Below are positions 1 to 5,004 of a stretch of DNA of 5,004 nucleotides, in pieces. Source of the DNA: DASXTB01 sp036505615. Its GTDB lineage: Bacteria > Acidobacteriota > UBA6911 > JACQSX01. A model generated the notes under the pieces. It saw only the letters and a program-made list of their open reading frames with translations. It did no database searches and was not told the DNA's origin. Numbering within the stretch: the first letter of the stretch is position 1; every line of letters starts with the position of its first letter. The translations under genes were made by a program, and so were the position numbers. Location: positions 1 to 5,004 of the forward strand of contig DASXTB010000336.1 of assembly GCA_036505615.1 (NCBI GenBank), read 5' to 3'.

Positions 1-191
1 GTATCGTTATTGGTGATGGTGACATCGGCTCCCGGAACAACCGCACGATTTGCGTCCCGGACTGTCCCCGTTACCACTCCGGCGCCCGTCTGCGCCAGCG
101 CCGGTTGAGTTGCCAGTGCAAGTGCCATCAAAGCTGAGAGAAAAAAAGAAGCTTCAATGATTCTAGTCTTTTTGGTTTTAAAGTTTTTCAT
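1..191 (-). CDS. TonB-dependent receptor, Oar-like, N-terminal fragment (partial)
   Basis: Only the first 63 codons lie in the window; the gene continues past position 1. Reading from the ATG at 191-189, residues 1-33 form a classic signal peptide: a basic start (MKNFKTKKTR), a hydrophobic core (FFLSALMALALA) and a predicted signal peptidase I site at ALA|Q34. Residues 38-62 then read GVVTGTVRD...VVPGADVTITN, the first strands of a carboxypeptidase-regulatory-like (CarboxypepD_reg) beta-sandwich. In acidobacteria this signal-peptide plus CarboxypepD_reg start usually belongs to roughly 1000-residue Oar-like TonB-dependent outer-membrane receptors. The plug and barrel are outside the window, so the receptor call is inferred from family knowledge; another secreted CarboxypepD_reg protein remains possible. 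The start is supported by GAGG (minus strand, 201-198) six bases upstream. The gene is divergent from the glycosidase-like gene at 478, which suggests a shared role in glycan uptake. Confidence 0.75.
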   Translation of the reverse strand, partial: MKNFKTKKTRIIEASFFLSALMALALATQPALAQTGAGVVTGTVRDANRAVVPGADVTITNND

Positions 192-197
192 ACCTGA

Positions 198-201
198 CCT
201 C
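198..201 (-). promoter_or_regulatory. Shine-Dalgarno site of the receptor gene
   Basis: On the minus strand the bases before the ATG read GAGGTCAGGT-ATG. The GAGG core sits six bases from the start codon, which is good spacing. It fixes the start immediately before the signal peptide. Confidence 0.6.
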
Positions 202-423
202 GCATCTTCGCAAAGAACCCATTGGGGCAATATGCTCCTCGAGCCGTTGGTTGGGACGACAGACAGTACACGTGAAAGGCGGCATTGTGCCTACTCCAAA
301 GATTCACGGGTTAGGTGCCGGGGAATGAGAAGAACTTACCACTGGGATTTGTTGCAAACAACTAAAAAACGGGCGCCAGAAAGATTTTCGCCAATCATCC
401 ATCATCTGTCACCCATAAGCCTG

Positions 424-451
424 TTGAATCAACCAGGAAATCCCTGATAAC
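424..451 (+). promoter_or_regulatory. Weak candidate promoter of the glycosidase-like gene
   Basis: TTGAAT (424-429) and GATAAC (446-451) are separated by 16 bases. Each matches the sigma-70 consensus at four of six positions. A transcript from here would start about 20 bases before the ATG at 478. Matches this weak occur by chance, so this is only the best candidate seen. Confidence 0.2.
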
Positions 452-477
452 ATCCGCTCAAATCTCCACGGACAAAC

Positions 478-3400
478 ATGAAGACTTTCGCGCGATCGCT
501 GCCGCTTTCGCTACTGGCCCTATTTGTTTTCACGCTTGAATCCGAGAGTCTCTACGCACGACTTGAGGTCTTCGCTTCTTTCGAAAACCCCGCTGAAGTG
601 GCCGCTGTAAATGGCTCCAACGGTGTTCGGATCGCTGTTTCCAAGCGCTTTCCGGCATGGGGTGGAAATTCTCTGGAGGTAGCCTTCCCCGCAGGCGGAG
701 GATGGGCGGAGCTCTCGAAAGTACCTGCTGATTGGCGCCGGCAGGAGTCGCTGCTTGTGTTTATTTGGAGCGAGCAGCTCGCGACGGTAGAACTAGAACT
801 CCGTGATTCTGCCAGCGGCCGCTTCCCGAAAATCTTCACTTTGCGCCGGGGCGCGAACCACTTGCAATTGCGCCTGGCTGACGTCAAAAACATTGATCTC
901 CTCCACATGCGCTCTCTCGCTTTGAAATCCTCCGGCAGTGGGACCTTTTATCTGGATTATTTCGCTCTGGACAGATTCCATCCCCTGCTGGAAAAGCGCG
1001 GGCGGTGGGATATCAACTATTCACTTCAGGTCGAGACGCCTCACATTCCTTGGGCGCGTCCTTTCGTTTCTGGACCGATCAAGGCCTACGCAATTTCCGA
1101 CGTAGCCGATGGGCGCGGCATTGTTGAACTGGCCCAACGGCTTGAATTGAACTTCAAGGCCACTTCCATTGGCCGCAATCCGAGCACCAACAAGTGGGGG
1201 TTTGGCGACTTCTACGAGCAGCGCAGCAGCGGCGGAGAATCCTGGAGCGATCCCTACAGTCTCGCTTATGCATACATCGCCGATGACCTGCTCTACGGGC
1301 CAAATTACGATGTGATCCTCTGGCCCGGATTGCATCCTTGGGAAAGTTATCCTCGCGAGGTTCGCGATCAGATACGAAGACGAGTAGAAGCGGGAGCCGG
1401 TCTGGTGTTGCTTTATCCCTTCACCCGCGCAGGTGCGGATGGAGACCTTTGGACTCTCTCGGCCTTGACCCGAGCTGAGAACGCAGAGGAGGTCAGGAAC
1501 CCGGCTGGTTTGGATAAGACTCCATGGCGCCTCAAGAATGATCACTACATCACGCATGGCATCCCCTTGGAGGCTTTTCCCTGGGGGCACATCGGCGTGG
1601 ACTCTTTCCGGCTTACGGGCGAGGTTTTGTTGGAAAGCTCGGCGGGCTCGCCTGTGCTCGCGGTGCGAACGGTGGGAAAAGGGCGCGTTGTCAGCTTTGC
1701 GTATCTCGAGAAAGGGATGATCCCCGAGATAGAGAACGTCTTTGAGACCGGTTTGAATTATCCCTACCACGAGTACCTCTGGTCTCTGTTGGCGCGTGCG
1801 GTAATCTGGGCAGCCAAGAAAGAACCACATGCGGCCATTCAGTCGATACAGCAGTCGGCCAGCGGTGTAACTGTGAGGCTCAAGGATCCTCCTCAAGGGG
1901 CCCTTCTATGGGCGAGGATCAGCAACAGCTTCGGTGAAATCGAGGGAGAGATATCGGCTCCGATCCCGGCGGAGGCTGTAGCCCTGAAGTTTCCCAAACC
2001 CCTGGGAGGCGGGCGCCATTTCGTAAATGTTCGACTGCTCGATAGAGGTCGTTGCATCGACTGGGCCACAATTAATTTTGACACACCTTCGAAAGTCACA
2101 ATTCACTCGCTTGCGTTGGAGAGTAATCGTGTCATGCTGGGCCAGCCGGTTTCGGCCCGCCTGCGCCTCTCGGCTTCAGAGAAAGTCGACTGCATTGTTA
2201 CAGCCCGCCTCTTTGACAATTACGACCGGCTGGTGGATGAGCACCGCCTCCGCGCGACGGTACAAGGAGAAAGCGAACAGGCGCTCAGGTTCAATTCAAA
2301 AGGGGCGCTTACGCATTTAGCGAGGGTGGATTGCCAAGTGCGTGTCGCCGGGCTCAGGAGCGATCGCCGCATTGCGGAGGTCTTCGTCCTCCAGCCGAGA
2401 AAATGGGACGATTACGACATCGTCATGTATCGCTTCGGCCCGGATCCCATACCCGGAATCTGGCCCGCTATCGATCAGCAATTGCGCAGATTGAATGTGA
2501 CCACGCTTTCCTCTTATTCCCTCAGCCACAGCAAACACGCCAATTACGACGTCCAGGCACAGACTCGGATCAGCGGACAGGAATCACCGGACGGTCCCAA
2601 GCGCGACTACTACAACGGCATGAAGAAGAAATATGCCGAGACGCGCGACAAAAGGGTTCTGGTGCGGGAGTACTGCCTCAACAATCCGGCCTACCGGGAA
2701 TTGATTCGAAAGGAACTACAACAAAAGACTGAGCCGTGGGTGCCGTTTTCGCCGCTTTCTTATTATGTTTACGAGGAGCCATCCTTCACTTGCTACGAAG
2801 ACGATCTCGACCTCTGCTTCTCTTCCTACTGCATGACGGGAATGAGAGCCTGGCTTAAGGAGCAGTACCGCACACTGGAAGCTTTAAACGGCCAGTGGAG
2901 CACTCGCTTTACCGCGTGGGATGAGGTGGTGCCCGACGACACTTACGAAGCACGGGCGCGGGGCAACTATGCATCCTGGGCGGACCACCGCACCTTCATG
3001 GAGAAAACCTATGCGGAGTGCTTTGAGTTCGTGTTTGGACTGCTGCGCAAAATTGATCCCGCAGGCATCCTTTTAAATTCCGGCACTCAGGAATCCGGCG
3101 CCCACAACGGCTGTGACTACAGCCGGATCAATCGATTCACCCGGCACCTGAATGCATACAGCGGCGGCAACCAGCTTGATTTTCACCGATGTTTTAACCC
3201 GGACCTTAAGATTTCTGGAGGCGCCGGTTACGGGGTGCTCGGCAAAGACGTGTTCTACAATTTTTATGACAATCTCTTCAAGGGCTGTAACGGCGGGGCC
3301 TACATCTTCTGGCAATACTCTACGCTGGATCCCGATCTGACCATGAGCCAGAGCGGCAAGGACATGGAGGAAGGCTTCCGAGAGCTGCGTGGCGAGGGAA

Positions 3401-4614
3401 TCGGCAAGCTGGTGGGCCTGGCTACACCGGACAACCACGGAATCGCCATCCATTATTCCTACCCCAGCATTCACGGCACATGGATTGTAGATGGCCAAAT
3501 CACGGAACGTGTTTCTCACCACACAAGCCCCACCTTCAGGCGTTTCAACTCTAATCGGGACGGCTGGGTGAAGGCGCTCAGAGATGCGGGACTGCAGTTT
3601 GACTTCATCGCCTACAGCGACGTGGAGAAGGGCGGGCTGATTTCAAAGGGTTATAAGACGTTTGTCCTGCCGATGAGTGTGGCGCTGAGCAACAAGGAAG
3701 TCGAAGCCATACGCGAATTCGTGCGGCAAGGTGGAACGGTCATCACCGACGCTCTCCCTGGAATCATGGACGAACACTGCACTTTCCGCACCAAGCGCGC
3801 GCTGGCAGATGTTTTCGGCATCGCTGCAACGCGGGCTGATCGTGACTCAGTAGTTGCGATGAGCAGTGAACCGAATCTGAAGCTCGACGGAGCGAATGCT
3901 TACCTCACGGACGCAGGTCGGCCGATGCTGTTGCGCAATCGGTTTGGTGAAGGGAATGCGATTTTGCTCAATTATTTCCTGGATCGGTATCCTGAAGACA
4001 GGCTCGAAGGGAAAAATGGGCCAGCCCTTGAGAAGATCAAGCGCGTCCTGACAGCGCTGCAAATCATGCCCAAGGTACGGCTGACCTCGCTCGGCGGGAA
4101 TCCTGTAGCAGGCTGCGCGAGTTATTTTTTCAATAACGGGTCGACGCGGCTGTTGGGACTGGTGCCGGACAAGGAGAAGGCGGCCGCGCAGAAAGTTCGC
4201 ATCAACCTGGATCAAGCCGCCACGATTTATGACGTGCGGCAGAAACGCTATCTCGGTTTCAAATCTGTCTTCGAGACTGAAATCGAGCCGGCCGTGCCAA
4301 GGCTTTTTGCGCTGGTCAAGGGCCAGATCGGCGCACTTGACCTCCGAGCGCCTTCCTCGAGCCGCCTGGGAGAAGAGGTAAAGGTTGAGTTCCGCGTTCA
4401 TGGCGTCAGTGATTTACGTTCCGTGGCCAAGCTGGTTGTCACCGACCCTAGAGGCCGCGAAATATCAATCTACGGCGGTAACGAAAGCATTATCGACAGC
4501 GTAGGAAAGGCTAGTTTTAAAACAGCACTCAACGATCCAGTGGGCATCTGGCATGTTGCCGTGACTGACGTCATTAGCGGGAAGACAAAAACGGTGGAAA
4601 TCACGATTCAATAG
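478..4614 (+). CDS. Secreted multidomain GH42-like (beta-galactosidase-type) protein with two GATase-like domains
   Basis: Product of 1378 residues. The ATG at 478 is the only start between an in-frame TAA (448-450) and the signal peptide; its ribosome site is poor (GGA at 470-472). Residues 1-27 are a signal peptide (core LPLSLLALFVF, likely cut at LYA|R), so the protein is exported. Approximate domains: 28-168, galactose-binding-like beta-sandwich ending FYLDYFALDR; 200-445, GATase/ThuA-like Rossmann domain (YDVILWPG, then GKGRVVSFAY); 452-640, two Ig-like regions; 643-980, TIM barrel resembling GH42; 985-1190, a second GATase-like domain matching the GH42 trimerisation domain (YKTFVLP...FVRQGGTVITDA); 1199-1378, beta-domains. 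GH42-like barrel marks are YEEPS (E767 is the probable acid/base) and WLKEQYRTLEALNGQWSTRF (792-811). Family knowledge suggests hydrolysis of beta-linked galactosides or related glycans. However, no Glu lies between residues 872 and 964, where the nucleophile is expected, so activity is uncertain. A related clan GH-A family, or a non-catalytic binder, is possible. It is far longer than ordinary GH42 enzymes (about 650-700 residues). No C-terminal anchor is seen. Confidence 0.8.
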   Translation: MKTFARSLPLSLLALFVFTLESESLYARLEVFASFENPAEVAAVNGSNGVRIAVSKRFPAWGGNSLEVAFPAGGGWAELSKVPADWRRQESLLVFIWSEQLATVELELRDSASGRFPKIFTLRRGANHLQLRLADVKNIDLLHMRSLALKSSGSGTFYLDYFALDRFHPLLEKRGRWDINYSLQVETPHIPWARPFVSGPIKAYAISDVADGRGIVELAQRLELNFKATSIGRNPSTNKWGFGDFYEQRSSGGESWSDPYSLAYAYIADDLLYGPNYDVILWPGLHPWESYPREVRDQIRRRVEAGAGLVLLYPFTRAGADGDLWTLSALTRAENAEEVRNPAGLDKTPWRLKNDHYITHGIPLEAFPWGHIGVDSFRLTGEVLLESSAGSPVLAVRTVGKGRVVSFAYLEKGMIPEIENVFETGLNYPYHEYLWSLLARAVIWAAKKEPHAAIQSIQQSASGVTVRLKDPPQGALLWARISNSFGEIEGEISAPIPAEAVALKFPKPLGGGRHFVNVRLLDRGRCIDWATINFDTPSKVTIHSLALESNRVMLGQPVSARLRLSASEKVDCIVTARLFDNYDRLVDEHRLRATVQGESEQALRFNSKGALTHLARVDCQVRVAGLRSDRRIAEVFVLQPRKWDDYDIVMYRFGPDPIPGIWPAIDQQLRRLNVTTLSSYSLSHSKHANYDVQAQTRISGQESPDGPKRDYYNGMKKKYAETRDKRVLVREYCLNNPAYRELIRKELQQKTEPWVPFSPLSYYVYEEPSFTCYEDDLDLCFSSYCMTGMRAWLKEQYRTLEALNGQWSTRFTAWDEVVPDDTYEARARGNYASWADHRTFMEKTYAECFEFVFGLLRKIDPAGILLNSGTQESGAHNGCDYSRINRFTRHLNAYSGGNQLDFHRCFNPDLKISGGAGYGVLGKDVFYNFYDNLFKGCNGGAYIFWQYSTLDPDLTMSQSGKDMEEGFRELRGEGIGKLVGLATPDNHGIAIHYSYPSIHGTWIVDGQITERVSHHTSPTFRRFNSNRDGWVKALRDAGLQFDFIAYSDVEKGGLISKGYKTFVLPMSVALSNKEVEAIREFVRQGGTVITDALPGIMDEHCTFRTKRALADVFGIAATRADRDSVVAMSSEPNLKLDGANAYLTDAGRPMLLRNRFGEGNAILLNYFLDRYPEDRLEGKNGPALEKIKRVLTALQIMPKVRLTSLGGNPVAGCASYFFNNGSTRLLGLVPDKEKAAAQKVRINLDQAATIYDVRQKRYLGFKSVFETEIEPAVPRLFALVKGQIGALDLRAPSSSRLGEEVKVEFRVHGVSDLRSVAKLVVTDPRGREISIYGGNESIIDSVGKASFKTALNDPVGIWHVAVTDVISGKTKTVEITIQ

Positions 4615-4638
4615 TCGGGAAAGTCCGCACAGCGTCTG

Positions 4639-4660
4639 CTGAAAGTTTGGACATTTTCAG
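4639..4660. repeat. Short hairpin just after the glycosidase-like gene
   Basis: CTGAAA (4639-4644) pairs with TTTCAG (4655-4660), extendable by one G-T pair, around a short loop. It begins 24 bases after the stop codon. It could protect the mRNA 3' end, but the stem is A/T-rich and no T-run follows, so a terminator role is weakly supported. Confidence 0.3.
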
Positions 4661-4688
4661 GCGTAGAGACCCGACGTGCCGCGCCAGA

Positions 4689-4703
4689 GCCCGCACAGCG
4701 GGC
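4689..4703. repeat. GC-rich perfect hairpin GCCCGC-aca-GCGGGC
   Basis: Six G/C pairs (4689-4694 with 4698-4703) close a three-base loop. The stem is compact and stable, but it is followed by GAAAGCG rather than a T-run. It lies 13 bases before a second stem, and the two probably belong to one repeat unit. Confidence 0.45.
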
Positions 4704-4715
4704 GAAAGCGCGTGG

Positions 4716-4744
4716 CCCAGGGCGAAGCGCAACGGAGCCCTGGG
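4716..4744. repeat. Hairpin CCCAGGGC ... GCCCTGGG
   Basis: CCCAGGGC (4716-4723) pairs perfectly over eight bases with GCCCTGGG (4737-4744) around a 13-base loop. No T-run follows. From memory, similar hairpin text recurs between genes of several environmental phyla, and it yields spurious reading frames containing words like PGLRCASPWA on the minus strand. That suggests a dispersed repeat, but I could not search for other copies. Confidence 0.5.
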
Positions 4745-4769
4745 AATGTGAAACTTCTTAGATGTTGAA

Positions 4770-4982
4770 GCCCGCCCCTCGTCCGTATAATTCGTGAATT
4801 AAAAGAACTAGCCACGGATTTACGCTGATTACACGGATAAGTTCGGGGCCGGGGGATGGGCGCGATGAACTGCTTCGCACGCAAGTCGGGGCCCATCCCC
4901 CGACCCCGATCTTATCCGCGTAAATCCGTGTAATCTGTGGCCCGTTCTTTCGGTTCACGAATTATACGAGTTCGGGGCGGGC
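4770..4982. repeat. Large imperfect palindrome (92-base inverted repeats, 29-base loop)
   Basis: The left arm (4770-4861) and right arm (4891-4982) are reverse complements over 92 positions without any gap, with about 70 identities by hand alignment. Exactly matching blocks include GCCCGCCCC at the outer end, CGTATAATTCGTGAA, AAAGAAC, GCCAC, TTATCC/GGATAA text and CGGGGGATGGGC at the loop side. The loop is 4862-4890. Equal arm length and conserved ends look like a non-autonomous mobile element (MITE-like) or a REP/BIME-type repeat; no obvious target-site duplication flanks it and no transposase is in the window. Motifs such as GCCACGGATT and GATTACACGGAT are, from memory, common in dispersed intergenic repeats of environmental bacteria. 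As RNA it would fold into a long hairpin and could end or stabilise transcripts. Confidence 0.8.
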
Positions 4983-5004
4983 GCTGGACTTTCTACCTTT
5001 TGGG
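4983..5004. other. Unassigned right edge
   Basis: These 22 bases beyond the palindrome contain nothing recognisable and are too short to assign. Confidence 0.3.

Larger units (their letters stand above)
192..477. promoter_or_regulatory. Divergent intergenic region between receptor and glycosidase-like genes
   Basis: These 286 bases separate two genes transcribed away from each other, so both promoters should lie here. I see no credible small gene: an open plus-strand frame crossing the region has no signal, domain or ribosome site and overlaps the receptor start. Possible control elements are a short inverted repeat GTTG-caaa-CAAC at 351-362, a GGCGCC palindrome at 372-377, and a weak promoter-like pair at 424-451 for the plus-strand gene. 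No convincing sigma-70 promoter was found for the receptor gene, and no riboswitch or tRNA was recognised. Confidence 0.5.
4615..4769. other. Gene-free 3' flank with small hairpins
   Basis: From the stop codon of the glycosidase-like gene to the large palindrome there is no credible gene. The stretch contains three short hairpins, listed separately, and GC-rich low-complexity text built from GCG, CCC and GGG words. None of the hairpins is followed by a T-run, so a standard intrinsic terminator for the upstream gene was not found. The texture resembles dispersed intergenic repeat DNA. Confidence 0.5.

Noticed and set aside
157..447. Open plus-strand frame of 96 codons
   Set aside because: It overlaps the start and signal-peptide region of the receptor gene on the opposite strand, has no ribosome site, and its translation has no domain-like or low-bias protein character.
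1021..1896. Open minus-strand frame of 291 codons inside the glycosidase-like gene
   Set aside because: It is antisense to a clearly coding frame with recognisable domains. Its translation shows no domain, signal or ribosome site, and long antisense frames are common in GC-rich genes.
3073..3522. Open minus-strand frame of 149 codons opposite the GH42-like barrel
   Set aside because: It is antisense to the barrel and trimerisation-domain junction, and no protein family features are seen.
3847..4401. Open minus-strand frame of 184 codons opposite the C-terminal domains
   Set aside because: It is antisense to conserved-looking beta-domain sequence and has no recognisable motifs.
4615..4750. 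Intrinsic terminator for the glycosidase-like gene
   Set aside because: Stable stems exist, but none is followed by a T-run on either strand at the right place, so a standard terminator is not supported.
4754..4770. Inverted repeat CTTC...GAAG as the edge of the large palindrome
   Set aside because: Only four base pairs with a nine-base loop, which is expected by chance.
4657..4958. Two overlapping minus-strand frames (79 and 66 codons) after the glycosidase-like gene
   Set aside because: Both are read through the hairpins and the palindrome. Their translations (for example ITRIYAD and PGLRCASPWA text) are of the kind produced by intergenic repeats rather than by real proteins.
4770..4982. 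CRISPR array
   Set aside because: There are only two related segments in inverted, not direct, orientation, with no spacers of regular length.

Overview
The window looks like chromosomal DNA from an environmental Gram-negative bacterium, most likely an acidobacterium (family-level pattern recognition, not a search). The clue is the partial gene at the left edge. It has a signal peptide ending ALA|Q, then a carboxypeptidase-regulatory-like start (GVVTGTVRD...VVPGADVTITN), the N-terminus typical of the large Oar-like TonB-dependent receptors that acidobacteria carry in many copies. The long secreted multidomain glycosidase-like protein and the intergenic palindromic repeats also fit a soil or sediment bacterium of this kind.

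Layout: positions 1-191 (minus) hold the 5' end of the receptor gene, which leaves the window. Positions 192-477 are a divergent intergenic region that must contain the promoters of both genes. Positions 478-4614 (plus) hold one gene of 1378 codons, which makes up most of the window. Its product is predicted to be exported and is built from an N-terminal beta-sandwich, a glutamine-amidotransferase-like (GATase-like) Rossmann domain, two Ig-like regions, a GH42-like TIM barrel, a second GATase-like domain of the GH42 trimerisation type, and C-terminal beta-domains. Positions 4615-5004 contain no credible gene. They hold three small hairpins and a large imperfect palindrome with two 92-base arms around a 29-base loop, resembling dispersed intergenic repeats.

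The divergent pair suggests a small glycan-use locus: an outer-membrane receptor that could import oligosaccharides and an exported glycosidase-like protein that could process or bind them. This is inferred from adjacency; no substrate can be read from the sequence. The points most worth a second look are the apparent absence of the usual GH42 nucleophile glutamate from the barrel, the two GATase-like domains flanking it, and the downstream palindrome, whose arms carry the same two short submotifs in swapped order.
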